Below, piece by piece: positions 11,227 through 19,990 of a DNA stretch of 64,000 nt. This stretch comes from Mycolicibacter sinensis (GTDB taxonomy: Bacteria > Actinomycetota > Actinomycetes > Mycobacteriales > Mycobacteriaceae): NCBI RefSeq assembly GCF_001667375.1, contig NZ_LZIN01000075.1:1-64000 (forward strand). Direction: 5' to 3'. Within the stretch, counting starts at the first letter, position 1. Each line of letters begins with the position of its first letter. The notes under the pieces were generated by a model. It saw only the letters and a program-made list of their open reading frames with translations, was not told the origin of the DNA and did no database searches. A program made the translations under genes and the position numbers.

Positions 11227-11691
11227 ATGGCGGAACTCAAATCGCAGTTGCGGGCGGACCTGACCGAAGCGATGAAGGCGCAGGACAAGCTGCGCACCGC
11301 GACCCTACGAATGCTGCTGGCCGCGATCCAGTCCGAAGAAGTCTCGGGCAAGCAGGCCCGTGAGCTGACCGACGACGACGTGCTCAAGGTGCTAAATCGC
11401 GAGGCCCGCAAGCGGGCGGAGTCGGCGGAGATCTACACCCAGAACAGCCGCGGCGAGCTCGCGGCCGAAGAACACGCCGAGGCGCGGATCATCGCCGAGT
11501 ATCTGCCCGAACCGCTCACCGAGGCCGAACTGGCCGACGTCGTCGACACCGCGCTGGCACAGGTGGCCGAGCAGATCGGGGAGCGCCCGCACATGAAGCA
11601 CATGGGTCTGGTGATGAAGGCCGCCACCGAGATCGCGGCGGGCAAGGCCGACGGTTCCCGACTGTCGGCCGCGGTCAAGGACCGCCTCTAG
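11227..11691 (+). CDS. GatB/YqeY domain protein (Rv3688c-like)
   Basis: 154-aa YqeY-family protein with the family pattern: KSQLRADLTEAMKAQDKLR at the N-terminus, EARKRAESAEIY in the middle, LPEPLTEAEL near 95, and a C-terminal helical domain related to the GatB tail, MKHMGLVMKAATE. The GatB tail helps bind tRNA in amidotransferases. The free-standing protein has no proven function. ATG at 11227 was chosen over the upstream ATG at 11200 because of the leaderless promoter geometry and the family N-terminus. It stops 6 bp before the GH15 gene, so the two are probably cotranscribed. Confidence 0.9.
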   Translation: MAELKSQLRADLTEAMKAQDKLRTATLRMLLAAIQSEEVSGKQARELTDDDVLKVLNREARKRAESAEIYTQNSRGELAAEEHAEARIIAEYLPEPLTEAELADVVDTALAQVAEQIGERPHMKHMGLVMKAATEIAAGKADGSRLSAAVKDRL

Positions 11692-11697
11692 TCGCCG

Positions 11698-13500
11698 ATG
11701 GGGTCGGCGCCGATCGAGGACTACGCGCTGCTGGGTGACTTGCACACCGCGGCGCTGCTGGGCCGTGACGGCAGTATCGACTGGCTGTGCCTGCCGCGGT
11801 TCGATTCACCGGCCTGTTTTGCCGCGTTGCTGCACGACGAGTCCGCCGGTTATTGGCGCCTCGCTCCGGCGGCCGGCGGCCCGGCCACCCGGCGCGGCTA
11901 CCGCGGGGACACCCTGATCGTCGACAGTGAATGGGACACCGACGGCGGCACGGTGCGCATCACCGACTTCATGCCGCCGCGGGGCAAAGTCGCCGACGTG
12001 GTCCGGATCGTCGAAGGCGTGTCCGGGCGGGTGCAGATGCGGATGGATCTGGCGATCCGTTTCGACTACGGCAGTGTGGTGCCCTGGGTGCGCCGCAGCG
12101 ACGGCGGGCTGATCGCGGTCGCCGGACCGGACACGGTCTGCCTGACCAGTCCGGTCACCATGCGGGGTGAAAACCTCACGACGGTAGCGGAATTCGAGGT
12201 CTCCGCCGGGGAGAAGGTACCGTTTGTGCTGACCCACGTGGCGTCGCACCTGCTGCCCGACGCCGCGCGTTCGGAGGCCACGCGCGCGCTGGGGAAAACC
12301 ATCTCGTTCTGGCAGAACTGGATCGACCAGTGCTCCTATCGCGGCCAGTGGTCCGATGCGGTGCGCCGTGCGGTGATCACCCTCAAGGCGCTGACCTACG
12401 CCCCCACCGGGGGAATCGTCGCCGCCGCCACTACGTCACTGCCGGAATGCCTCGGCGGAGTGCGGAATTGGGATTACCGCTACTGTTGGCTGCGGGATGC
12501 CACCTTCGCCCTGCAGGCGCTGCTGGGCACCGGCTACGTCGCCGAAGCCAAGGCCTGGCGGGAATGGCTGGTGCGCGCGGTGGCCGGCGACCCGGCCAAA
12601 TTGCAGATCATGTACGGCCTGGACGGCACCCGCCGGCTGCCGGAGCAGACGCTGGATTGGCTGTCGGGTTACGAGGGTTCGGCGCCGGTGCGGGTCGGCA
12701 ACGGCGCCGCGGGCCAGTTCCAGCTCGACGTGTGGGGGGAGGTGCTCGACGGGCTGAACCTGGCGCTGGATTCCGGCCTGGAATGCGAGGACACCGCCTG
12801 GGACATCCAACGCGCCCTGCTGGACTTCCTCGAGGGCAACTGGGACCGGCCCGACGCCAGCCTGTGGGAAGTGCGGGGACCGCAACGGCATTTCGTGCAT
12901 TCGAAGGTGATGGCGTGGGCGGGCGTGGACCGAGCGGTGCACGCGGTGCAGGCCCACGGCCGCGAAGGCCCGGTCGATGCGTGGCGGGCGCTGGCCGAGA
13001 CCATCCACGCCGACGTCTGCGAGCACGGCTTCGATGCCGAGCGGGGCACGTTCACCCAGTACTACGGCTCGGCCGGCCTGGATTCGGCGCTGCTGCTGAT
13101 TCCCCGGGTGGGATTCCTGCCGTGGGACGACCCGCGGGTGGTGGGAACCGTCGACGCGGTGCAGCGCGAGCTGTCCAGCGACGGCTTCTTGAGGCGCTAT
13201 GAGACCGACGACTCCGATTCCGACGGCGACGTCGACGGGCTGCCCGGCACCGAAGGCGCGTTCTTGGTGTGCACGTTCTGGCTGGCCGATGCGCTGCACG
13301 GCATCGGCCGCCGCGACGAGGCCCGGGCGCTGTTCGAGCGGCTGCTGGGCCTGCGCAACGACGTCGGGCTGCTCAGCGAGGAATACGACACCGCCGCGCG
13401 CCGGCAGATCGGCAATACTCCGCAGGCGTTCTCGATGGTGGGGCTGGTCAACACCGCCCGAGGGCTCAGCGGGGAAGCGACGCGGACGCGAAACCACTAG
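11698..13500 (+). CDS. GH15 family glycoside hydrolase (trehalase/glucoamylase-like)
   Basis: 600-aa cytoplasmic enzyme of the GH15 clan. The N-terminal beta-sandwich begins with the typical IEDYALLGDLHTAALLGRDG and SIDWLCLPRFDSPACF. The (alpha/alpha)6 barrel has WDYRYCWLRDATFALQALL near 256-274 (general acid region). A second conserved part is DGLPGTEGAFLVCTFWLADA near 510. Mycobacterial GH15 members include characterised trehalases, but substrate cannot be read from sequence. It starts 6 bp after yqeY with no clear ribosome site, so coupling is likely. The gene is not at this place in M. tuberculosis. Family certain, substrate uncertain. Confidence 0.9.
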   Translation: MGSAPIEDYALLGDLHTAALLGRDGSIDWLCLPRFDSPACFAALLHDESAGYWRLAPAAGGPATRRGYRGDTLIVDSEWDTDGGTVRITDFMPPRGKVADVVRIVEGVSGRVQMRMDLAIRFDYGSVVPWVRRSDGGLIAVAGPDTVCLTSPVTMRGENLTTVAEFEVSAGEKVPFVLTHVASHLLPDAARSEATRALGKTISFWQNWIDQCSYRGQWSDAVRRAVITLKALTYAPTGGIVAAATTSLPECLGGVRNWDYRYCWLRDATFALQALLGTGYVAEAKAWREWLVRAVAGDPAKLQIMYGLDGTRRLPEQTLDWLSGYEGSAPVRVGNGAAGQFQLDVWGEVLDGLNLALDSGLECEDTAWDIQRALLDFLEGNWDRPDASLWEVRGPQRHFVHSKVMAWAGVDRAVHAVQAHGREGPVDAWRALAETIHADVCEHGFDAERGTFTQYYGSAGLDSALLLIPRVGFLPWDDPRVVGTVDAVQRELSSDGFLRRYETDDSDSDGDVDGLPGTEGAFLVCTFWLADALHGIGRRDEARALFERLLGLRNDVGLLSEEYDTAARRQIGNTPQAFSMVGLVNTARGLSGEATRTRNH

Positions 13501-13545
13501 CGGTCCGGGGAGTTCCCGCATCGATGTCGCTGGAGCCACGCCTGC

Positions 13546-13638
13546 TCAGTCGTGGTTGAAATGCGCCGAGAGCGCGATCAGGATCGTCACGATGACCAGG
13601 ATCGCGACGATCGGAATCGCCCACGGCAGTACTTCCAT
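13546..13638 (-). CDS. predicted 30-aa single-pass membrane microprotein
   Basis: A minus-strand ORF, MEVLPWAIPIVAILVIVTIL followed by IALSAHFNHD and a stop. It is almost entirely one transmembrane helix with a short polar tail. The organisation is typical of mycobacterial small membrane proteins. No ribosome site was identified with certainty. It is convergent with the GH15 gene. No known function; hypothetical. Confidence 0.4.
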   Translation of the reverse strand: MEVLPWAIPIVAILVIVTILIALSAHFNHD

Positions 13639-13670
13639 CACAAAGCCAGGGTAGGCCGGTCTCGTCACTA

Positions 13671-13838
13671 CCGGGTCGACACTGCCACTACACCCACCGC
13701 AAGCACATTGCCGGCAGCACCATCGAGGGCTCGGCCGTACGTGCCCTCTGCGGTGCCTACTTCGTACCATGCCGCGACCACACCGACCTGCCTGTGTGCC
13801 CGAATTGCCAACAGCGCTACGCCGCTTTGCCTCGGTGA
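13671..13838 (+). pseudogene. DUF3039-like remnant lacking a start codon
   Basis: This frame encodes HYTHRKHIAGSTIEGSAVRA, then LCGAYFVPCRDHTDLPVCPNC and QQRYAALP before a TGA at 13836. The pattern (HY, RK, ALCG, VP, CPxC) is that of DUF3039, a small zinc-binding-like family in actinobacteria. The frame continues open upstream but contains no ATG, GTG or TTG between 13623 and the domain, and that part overlaps the microprotein gene antisense. I read it as a 5'-truncated or decayed copy. A frameshift or an unusual start cannot be excluded. Confidence 0.45.
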
Positions 13839-13929
13839 GCGCCGGGGACTGCGGAATGTTGGTGAGATAGGGATCGGGTCGCCCTCCGGCCAAGAGGGCT
13901 AGGCCGCGCCATTAGTCCGAGGGCGTCCG

Positions 13930-14187
13930 CTATTCCGCTCCGCGGAAATATGGTTCAACCGTGCCGCTGAGCTTGACGACCATCGGATTGCCGCGGCGAT
14001 CCTTGGCGGTAGGGACTTCCACACGCACCCAACCCTCGGCCACGTTGTATTCGTGCACATTAATTTTCTCGACGCCATTGAAGCGAATACCCACGTCGCG
14101 GCGGAGCACCTCTTCGCTATAGAAGGGGCTGCGCGGATCGATGGAGAGGTGATTTGGTGGAACGTCTGTGTTCTGATCCTCGGACAT
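13930..14187 (-). CDS. DUF3297 family protein
   Basis: 85-aa protein matching the DUF3297 pattern along its length: NHLSIDPRSPFYSEEVLRRD, VGIRFNGVEKINVHEYNVAE, GWVRVEVP and RRGNPMVVKLSGTVEPYF. The family is small, soluble and uncharacterised. The ATG is at 14187. Base composition is lower in GC than the flanking genes. It is not in the corresponding M. tuberculosis interval, so it may be an acquisition or a lineage-specific retention. Confidence 0.85.
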   Translation of the reverse strand: MSEDQNTDVPPNHLSIDPRSPFYSEEVLRRDVGIRFNGVEKINVHEYNVAEGWVRVEVPTAKDRRGNPMVVKLSGTVEPYFRGAE

Positions 14188-14238
14188 GATGGCTTTCGTT
14201 CAATGCTGCGTTGAGTTCTTGGATTTGATCCTCTAAGA

Positions 14239-14275
14239 ACCTACGCGACCGTGTAGTAGCGGGTTCCGCGTAGGT
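14239..14275. repeat. 9-bp perfect inverted repeat upstream of DUF3297 gene
   Basis: ACCTACGCG (14239-14247) and CGCGTAGGT (14267-14275) flank a 19-nt spacer in the 14188-14366 intergenic region. It lies 50-90 bp upstream of the DUF3297 start and could be an operator or a leader hairpin. Nothing else recognisable lies in this gap except the tRNA terminator hairpin. Confidence 0.35.
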
Positions 14276-14322
14276 GTTGGCGGGCCGCGCTCGACGCCCG
14301 GACCACGACGCGAAACGGCCCC

Positions 14323-14339
14323 GACCGGATCGACCGGTC
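14323..14339 (-). terminator. probable terminator hairpin downstream of tRNA-Pro
   Basis: On the minus strand GACCGG, a 5-nt loop and CCGGTC form a short stem about 28 nt beyond the tRNA 3' end. It is followed by GGGGCCG and a short T run. It fits a weak intrinsic terminator for the tRNA transcript. Confidence 0.4.
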
Positions 14340-14366
14340 AGAGCCGTCTAGCTGCAACAACCTGAG

Positions 14367-14440
14367 TCGGGGTGGCGGGATTCGAACCCACGACCTCTTC
14401 GTCCCGAACGAAGCACGCTACCAAGCTGCGCCACACCCCG
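14367..14440 (-). tRNA. tRNA-Pro (anticodon CGG)
   Basis: A 74-nt cloverleaf on the minus strand. The acceptor pairs CGGGGTG with CACCCCG, the D arm contains GCGCAGCTTGGTAGCG, the anticodon loop TTCGGGA gives CGG (reads CCG, proline), and the T arm has GTGGGTTCGAATCCCGC. The discriminator base is A. CCA is not encoded. Confidence 0.95.
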
Positions 14441-14674
14441 TGTGAAGCCACGACAGCGTATCGCACCGCCCCCGCAGCGACCCAAACGCGCTGCCCATTA
14501 GGAGATCTGCGGGCAACGATCACCTGGGCGGACGCCGCCGAGCCCAGCCCGACGAGTGCCCCCGGTCACCCCACCCCCACCAGCATGAAACGGCCCACAA
14601 ACCGGCGCGGGAAGCTGCAAATGCAGCCAAAACTAGGCAGACTGGCTAATAACGTCTAGCAAGGGAGCCAGATC

Positions 14675-14857
14675 ATGACGGTGTTGGGCGGAGCGCTGTA
14701 TACCGGTTTCTTCGCACTGGCTGCGCTGTGGCTGGTGGCCACCAACCCCGACGCTCAGGCGAACGCGAAGCGGCAGGACCGCTCGAACTCGGCCAGCACC
14801 GCAGCAGGACCCGTCGGGTCCAGCCCCTGCTGTGCCACCCAGTCGTCGCAGAAGTAG
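14675..14857 (+). CDS. hypothetical small membrane protein
   Basis: 60-aa ORF starting at an ATG 11 nt after AAGGGAG. The first ~25 residues, [20 protein letters not shown], form a hydrophobic helix; the rest is polar ([20 protein letters not shown]). From 14755 on it overlaps the 3' end of the lyase gene antisense, so the C-terminal half may be constrained by the other strand. The ribosome site argues for a real gene. The overlap argues for caution. Confidence 0.4.
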   Translation: MTVLGGALYTGFFALAALWLVATNPDAQANAKRQDRSNSASTAAGPVGSSPCCATQSSQK

Positions 14858-15861
14858 GTGTCGGCGTAGCGGTCACCGCTGTCAGCCAGCAGAGTCACCA
14901 CCGACCCGCTGCGCCCGTCGGCGACCATCTCGGCCAGCAACCCGAACGCGCCCCACACGTTGGTCCCCGTCGAGGCGCCCACCCGCCGGCCCAGTACCGC
15001 GCTGACGTGTCGTGCCGCGGCTACCGACGCCGCATCGGGCACCGCCACCATCCGATCCACCACATCGGGTAGGAACGACGGCTCCACCCGCGGTCGCCCG
15101 ATGCCCTCGACGCGCGACGACTCTTCGATCACCAGGTCATACCGGCACTGCTCGTAGGCCGGGTAGAACGCCGAATGCTCCGGGTCGACCACGCACAGCC
15201 GGGTGGCGTGCCGGCGATACCGGATGTAGCGCCCGATCGTCGCGCTGGTGCCACCGGTGCCCGCCCCGACCACGATCCACTCCGGGATCGGATGGGCTTC
15301 CTCGCGCAGCTGGGAGAAGATCGACTCGGCGATGTTGTTGTTGCCGCGCCAGTCGGTGGCCCGCTCGGCGTTGGTGAACTGATCCAGGTAGTGCCCGCCG
15401 ATCTCGCGAGCGATCCGCTCGGCTTCGGCGTAGACGTCGGCGGAATGCTCCACAAAATGGCACCGCCCGCCCTGTGCCTCGATCAACGCCACTTTGGACG
15501 CGCTGGTCGAGCTCGGCATCACCGCGACGAACGGCAGGCCCAGCAGGGCGGCGAAATAGGCCTCGGATACCGCCGTGGACCCCGACGACGCCTCCACCAC
15601 CGTGGTCCCCTCGGCGATTCGGCCGTTGCACAGTCCGTAGAGGAACAGCGAGCGGGCCAGCCGGTGCTTGAGGCTGCCGGTGATGTGGGTGGTCTCGTCT
15701 TTGAGGTACAGCGCGACATCGGCGTCGGCGGCCCACGCCGACGGCAGCGGGTAGCGCAGCAGGTGGGTGTCGGCGCTGCGCCGCGCGTCGGCCTCGATCA
15801 GCCGGATCGCGTTGTCGGCCCAGCGGCGGGGATGGCCGCGGTCGGCGATCCGGGTGGTCAA
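14755..15861 (-). CDS. PLP-dependent cysteine synthase-like lyase (Rv3684-like)
   Basis: 368-aa fold-type II PLP enzyme. [20 protein letters not shown] near 57-76 contains the Lys expected to form the Schiff base. [20 protein letters not shown] near 90-110 is the substrate/phosphate loop, and [20 protein letters not shown] near 210 is the Gly-rich PLP phosphate-binding loop. Relatives include O-acetylserine sulfhydrylases and cysteine desulfhydrases, so sulfur amino-acid metabolism is likely but the reaction is not fixed by sequence. TTG at 15861 overlaps the stop of the phosphatase gene as TTGA, which decides the start and implies coupling. Confidence 0.88.
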   Translation of the reverse strand: MTTRIADRGHPRRWADNAIRLIEADARRSADTHLLRYPLPSAWAADADVALYLKDETTHITGSLKHRLARSLFLYGLCNGRIAEGTTVVEASSGSTAVSEAYFAALLGLPFVAVMPSSTSASKVALIEAQGGRCHFVEHSADVYAEAERIAREIGGHYLDQFTNAERATDWRGNNNIAESIFSQLREEAHPIPEWIVVGAGTGGTSATIGRYIRYRRHATRLCVVDPEHSAFYPAYEQCRYDLVIEESSRVEGIGRPRVEPSFLPDVVDRMVAVPDAASVAAARHVSAVLGRRVGASTGTNVWGAFGLLAEMVADGRSGSVVTLLADSGDRYADTYFCDDWVAQQGLDPTGPAAVLAEFERSCRFAFA

Positions 15862-16823
15862 CTGGCCGATATGGACGGCTGCGTGGATCCGCGGGTCAGG
15901 CGTGCGTCGTCGCCGCCGGTCGGCGCGGGGACCAGAGTCAGCAGGGTGGCCTCCGGGCGGCAGGCGAACCGCACCGGCGCGAACGGCGAGGTGCCGATCC
16001 CCGCCGAGACGTGCAGCCGCATCTGGGCGCCCCATTGCGAGGGCCCCTTGACGCGGGAGCGGTCCAGGCCGCAGTTGGTCACCAGCGCCCCGTAGAGCGG
16101 CACGCACAGCTGCCCGCCGTGGGTGTGGCCGGCCATCACCAGCTGGTAGCCGTCGGCGGCGAAGCGGTCCAGCACCCGGGGCTCCGGCGAGTGCGTCAGC
16201 CCGAGCCGCAGGTTGGCGGTCGGGTCGGCCGGGCCGGCGATGGTGTCGTAGCGGTCGCGTTTGATGTGCGGGTCATCAACCCCGGCCGCGGCGATCCGCT
16301 GACCGGCCACGTCGAATTCGCGACGGTTGTGGGTCAGGTCCAGCCAGCCGCGTTCGGTGAACGCCGCCCGCAGGTCCTGCCACGGCAGCGGCGTGCCGTA
16401 GACGCGATGCGTCGGCTTGGTCAGGTATTTCGCCGGGTTCTTCGGCCGCGGCCCGAAGTAGTCGTTGCTGCCGAAGACGAACACCCCGGGCAACGACAGC
16501 AGATCGCCCAGGGCCTGCACCACGGCCGGCACCGCCTTCGGGTGGGCCAGGTTGTCGCCGGTGTTGACCACCAGGTCCGGTTCCAGACGCACCAGCTCAC
16601 GCAGCCACGCCTGTTTGCGGCGCTGGCCGGGTCGCATGTGGATGTCGCTGATGTGCAGCACCCGCAGCGGTGACGAGCCCGGCGTCAGCACCGGCAGCGT
16701 CGCCTCGCGCACCACAAAGGCGTTGCGTTCGATGATCGCGCCGTAGCCGATAGCCAGGGCCGCCGGCCCGAGCGCAGCCGATGCGGCGACCAGGGACCGG
16801 GTCAGGGCGGGTGATGCAGCCAT
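15858..16823 (-). CDS. calcineurin-like metallophosphoesterase (Rv3683-like)
   Basis: 321-aa protein with an N-terminal hydrophobic segment (about 10-32) and a YaeI/YkuE-type phosphoesterase domain. Metal-binding motifs are complete: [38 protein letters not shown] and [10 protein letters not shown]. The domain is probably membrane-tethered. The substrate is unknown; phospholipid or UDP-diacylglucosamine-like substrates are known for relatives. It forms an operon with the downstream lyase through a 4-bp overlap, and lies after ponA2 on the same strand. Confidence 0.9.
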   Translation of the reverse strand: MAASPALTRSLVAASAALGPAALAIGYGAIIERNAFVVREATLPVLTPGSSPLRVLHISDIHMRPGQRRKQAWLRELVRLEPDLVVNTGDNLAHPKAVPAVVQALGDLLSLPGVFVFGSNDYFGPRPKNPAKYLTKPTHRVYGTPLPWQDLRAAFTERGWLDLTHNRREFDVAGQRIAAAGVDDPHIKRDRYDTIAGPADPTANLRLGLTHSPEPRVLDRFAADGYQLVMAGHTHGGQLCVPLYGALVTNCGLDRSRVKGPSQWGAQMRLHVSAGIGTSPFAPVRFACRPEATLLTLVPAPTGGDDARLTRGSTQPSISAS

Positions 16824-16861
16824 GAACGCCAGCCTACTGCGCCGCGGCGGCCCTCCCGCGC

Positions 16862-19276
16862 CTACGGCGGCGGCGCGGGAGGCGGCAGCAGCGGAATGGT
16901 GATCGGCGGCAGCCCCGGAATCTCCACCACCGTCGAGCCCACCGGCGCCGGCATGCCCTCCGGCGGGGGCGGCGGTGGCGGCGGGATGCCGTTGCTCACC
17001 TCGATGGTGATGATCGATCCGGGGATGGTCTGTCCGTTCGGCGAGGTGCCGACCACCGCTCCGGAGCGGGCGCTGCTGTTGACCCAGTTCGGCTGGTCGG
17101 CGACCTGGAATCCGCCCTCTTTGAGCCGAGTCCGCGCGGCATCGACGTCCAGGCCGACGACGCTGGGCACCCGGGAGTTGGGGCCGCCGTCGACGTAACG
17201 CGGGTCGGTTGGCGGCATGACGACGTCGCCGAAGTCGGTGGCGATCGGCTTCATCGCGGCGAACCAGGTCCGGGCCGGCTCGTTGCCGCCGTACAGATCG
17301 CCGTCACCGCAGTGCCGCAGCGGGAACGAGCACAGGTCCGACGGCGAGCTGGAGTCGTCGAAGATGTAGTTGGCCGCCGCGTAGCGGTTGGTGAAGCCCA
17401 AAAAGCCCGAGGATCGGTGCGCCTCGGTGGTGCCGGTCTTGCCCGACATCGGCAGATCCCAGCCCACCGAGCCGGCCGCGGGCGCCGCCGTGCCGCCGCC
17501 CTGGATGTCCTTACTCAACGCGTTGGCCAGGGTGTTCGCCAGCCCCTCGGGAACCACCCGGTCACAGGTCTCGGTGGCGACGGCCACCTCGTTGCCGTCG
17601 CGGTCGAAGACCTTGTCGATCGGATTCGGCGGGCACCACACGCCACCGGAGGCCAGGGTGGCCGCGACGTTGGACAGCTCCAATGCGTTGACCTCGATCG
17701 GGCCCAGGGTGAACGAACCCAGGTTCTGTCGTTTGACGAAGTCGGCCAGGCTCTCGTTGCTGTCCGGGTCGTAGTCGCGGGCGGTGCCGGGATCGGCGTA
17801 GGAACGCAGCCCCAGCTTGATCGCCATGTCGACGGTGCGGCCCACCCCGACCTGGGAGATGAGCTTGGCGAACGCGGTGTTGGGCGAAGTGGCCAGCGCG
17901 GTGGAGACGTTCATCGGCGAGCGGTAGGGGGCGACGTTGACCACGCACCAGGTCTCCTTGGGGCAGCCTTTGGCGCCCCCGCTGCCCATGCCCTTGGTCT
18001 GGAACCGGCCCGGCACCTCGAGTTCGGCGTTGATGCCCATGCCCATCTCCAGCGCGGCGGCCACCGTGAAGGTCTTGAAGATCGATCCGGCACCGTCCCC
18101 GACGAGCGAGAACGGTTGCGGCCGCATGGTTTCGCCGATCTCACCATTGAGGCCGTAGGTGCGGTTGCTGGCCATCGCCAACACCGGGTGGGCGTCGCTG
18201 CCGGGCTTGATCACGCTCATCACGCTGGCGATGCCCTGCACGTTCGGGTTGGCGAAACTGTCGATCGCCTGCTTGACCGGGCCCTGCACGTCGGGGTCCA
18301 GCGTGGTGCGAATGACGTAGCCGCCGCGGGCCACCTGCTCCTTACTGATGCCGGCCCGGGCCAGGTACTCCTGCACGTAGTCGCAGAAAAAGGCCCGGTC
18401 GCCGGCTGCGATGCAGCCCCGCGGCAACTCGTTGGGTTGCGGCAGGATGCCCAGCGGCTCCTCCTTGGCCGCCCGCAGTTCATCGGCCCTCTCCGGCAGG
18501 TTCTCGACCATGGTGTCCAGCACCAGGTTCCGCCGTGCCAGCGCCCCCTCGGGATTGGTGTAGGGGTTCAACGCGCTGGTCGACTGCACCATCCCGGCCA
18601 GCAGCGCCGACTGCTGCCAGTTGAGGTCCGAGGCGTCGACGCCGAAGTAGGTCTGGGCCGCATCCTGGATGCCGAACGAGTTGTTGCCGAACGACACCAG
18701 GTTCAGGTAGCGGGTCAAAATCTGCGGCTTGCTGAAGGTGCGGTCCAGGGTGAGCGCCATCCGGATCTCGCGCAGTTTGCGCGCCGGGGTGGTCTCGACC
18801 GCGGCGCGCTTCTCGGCATCGGTCTGGGCCAGCACCAGCAGCTGGTAGTTCTTGATGTACTGCTGCTCGAGGGTGGACCCGCCGCGGGTGTCGATGTCTC
18901 CGGAGGCGTAGCCGGCCAGCCCGGTCAGCGTGCCTTTCCAGTCGACGCCGCTGTGCTCGGCGAACCGCTTGTCCTCGATCGAGACGATCGCCAGCTTCAT
19001 CGTGTCGGCGATCTTGTCGCTGGGAACCTCGAAGCGGCGCTGCGAGTACAACCACGCAATGGTGTTGCCCTTGGCGTCGACCATCGTCGACACCGCCGGC
19101 ACCTCACCGCTGACCAGTTGGGTCGATCCGTTGGCTACCACGTCGGAGGCCCGATTGGAGATCAAGCCGATACCGCCCGCGACCGGGAACAGCAAGGCCG
19201 CCAACAGCACGGCGGCCAGCAAACAACACCCGGCCAGTTTGAGCACGATGGGGCCGGTCGGGGGACGCTCCGACAT
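16862..19276 (-). CDS. ponA2: bifunctional penicillin-binding protein PonA2
   Basis: 804-aa class A PBP that polymerises and cross-links peptidoglycan. It has an N-terminal membrane anchor (about 13-38) and a GT51 transglycosylase with SIEDKRFAEHSGVDWKG and GGSTLEQQYIKNY. The transpeptidase has the active-site SIFK near 398 and SGKTGTTE near 609. A PASTA domain (PSVVGLDVDAARTRLKEGGF) and a Pro-rich tail follow. Length and layout match Rv3682. ATG at 19276 lies 7 nt after TAGGGT, so the message is probably leaderless. In M. tuberculosis PonA2 supports survival under stress and in dormancy. Confidence 0.96.
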   Translation of the reverse strand: MSERPPTGPIVLKLAGCCLLAAVLLAALLFPVAGGIGLISNRASDVVANGSTQLVSGEVPAVSTMVDAKGNTIAWLYSQRRFEVPSDKIADTMKLAIVSIEDKRFAEHSGVDWKGTLTGLAGYASGDIDTRGGSTLEQQYIKNYQLLVLAQTDAEKRAAVETTPARKLREIRMALTLDRTFSKPQILTRYLNLVSFGNNSFGIQDAAQTYFGVDASDLNWQQSALLAGMVQSTSALNPYTNPEGALARRNLVLDTMVENLPERADELRAAKEEPLGILPQPNELPRGCIAAGDRAFFCDYVQEYLARAGISKEQVARGGYVIRTTLDPDVQGPVKQAIDSFANPNVQGIASVMSVIKPGSDAHPVLAMASNRTYGLNGEIGETMRPQPFSLVGDGAGSIFKTFTVAAALEMGMGINAELEVPGRFQTKGMGSGGAKGCPKETWCVVNVAPYRSPMNVSTALATSPNTAFAKLISQVGVGRTVDMAIKLGLRSYADPGTARDYDPDSNESLADFVKRQNLGSFTLGPIEVNALELSNVAATLASGGVWCPPNPIDKVFDRDGNEVAVATETCDRVVPEGLANTLANALSKDIQGGGTAAPAAGSVGWDLPMSGKTGTTEAHRSSGFLGFTNRYAAANYIFDDSSSPSDLCSFPLRHCGDGDLYGGNEPARTWFAAMKPIATDFGDVVMPPTDPRYVDGGPNSRVPSVVGLDVDAARTRLKEGGFQVADQPNWVNSSARSGAVVGTSPNGQTIPGSIITIEVSNGIPPPPPPPPEGMPAPVGSTVVEIPGLPPITIPLLPPPAPPP

Positions 19277-19608
19277 GGCTAACACCCTAACGCCGGTAGC
19301 CGGTGGCGCCCACCGAAGTCCCCGGCAGACCCCGAACGGCCGGATCCGCTGAATTGCCGCCGACGTCAGAAAAGGCCGGGTCGACCGCGCCCGCAGCGGC
19401 TACTGGCCGCGCAGATCATGATCGGACGGCACGGTTGTCCCAAAAAGGGGGGCGTCTACCAGTTGCGCAGATGCCACCTGACCACCTAACTTGGACATCG
19501 AGTGCGATTCAGGTAACACTGATGACACGATGTGGCGTAGATCGCATTTGTGGTCGACGTTGATGTTGAATAGGTGGCTGCCGGGGCGGCCGGGACGGAG
19601 GATCGTCA
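19277..19608. other. regulatory region between divergent ponA2 and whiB4
   Basis: About 330 bp without a convincing gene. Near its left edge is the ponA2 -10 box (TAGGGT on the minus strand, 19284-19289). The stretch 19490-19600 is AT-rich for this genome and probably holds the whiB4 promoter and 5' UTR. I could not assign a single -10 box with confidence. Confidence 0.45.
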
Positions 19609-19980
19609 GTGTCTATTACACGGCCAGCGGTTCAAAAGACCAGCACAGCAGTGGCTGCACCTTCCCAACCTCCCCGAACCGTCCTACGCGGCGTGCAGGA
19701 CGAGGGCAGGATCGCCTGGGTCTCCAAGGCGCTCTGCCGGGGCGCCGACCCCGATGAACTCTTCGTGCGCGGTGCCGCGCAGCGCAAAGCAGCGGTGATC
19801 TGCCGGCACTGCCCGGTGGTACTCGAATGCCTCGCCGACGCCCTGGACAACCGGGTCGAGTTCGGCGTGTGGGGCGGCATGACCGAGCGGCAACGCCGGG
19901 CGCTGCTCAAGCAGCACCCCGAGGTCACCTCCTGGCGGGAGTACTTCGCCGCCCAGCGCAAACAGCGCGACGCGGGCTGA
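19609..19980 (+). CDS. whiB4: WhiB4 iron-sulfur redox regulator
   Basis: 123-aa WhiB-family protein. The four cluster-binding cysteines are in SKALCRGADPDELF and ICRHCPVVLEC. The family turn GVWGGMTERQRR follows, with a basic C-terminal tail. It matches Rv3681c nearly end to end (AVICRHCP, LKQHPEV). In M. tuberculosis WhiB4 holds a 4Fe-4S cluster, senses oxygen and nitric oxide, and regulates antioxidant genes and nucleoid compaction. GTG at 19609 is taken as the start. An upstream-rich N-terminus (TRPAVQKTSTAV) is variable in the family, so the start is less certain than the identity. Confidence 0.95.
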   Translation: MSITRPAVQKTSTAVAAPSQPPRTVLRGVQDEGRIAWVSKALCRGADPDELFVRGAAQRKAAVICRHCPVVLECLADALDNRVEFGVWGGMTERQRRALLKQHPEVTSWREYFAAQRKQRDAG

Positions 19981-19990
19981 ACCGCCGCGG

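Noticed and set aside
17312..19282. A 656-aa open frame antisense to ponA2
   Set aside because: Pure shadow of a GC-rich gene: no motifs, and the ponA2 frame on the other strand is a full-length PBP.
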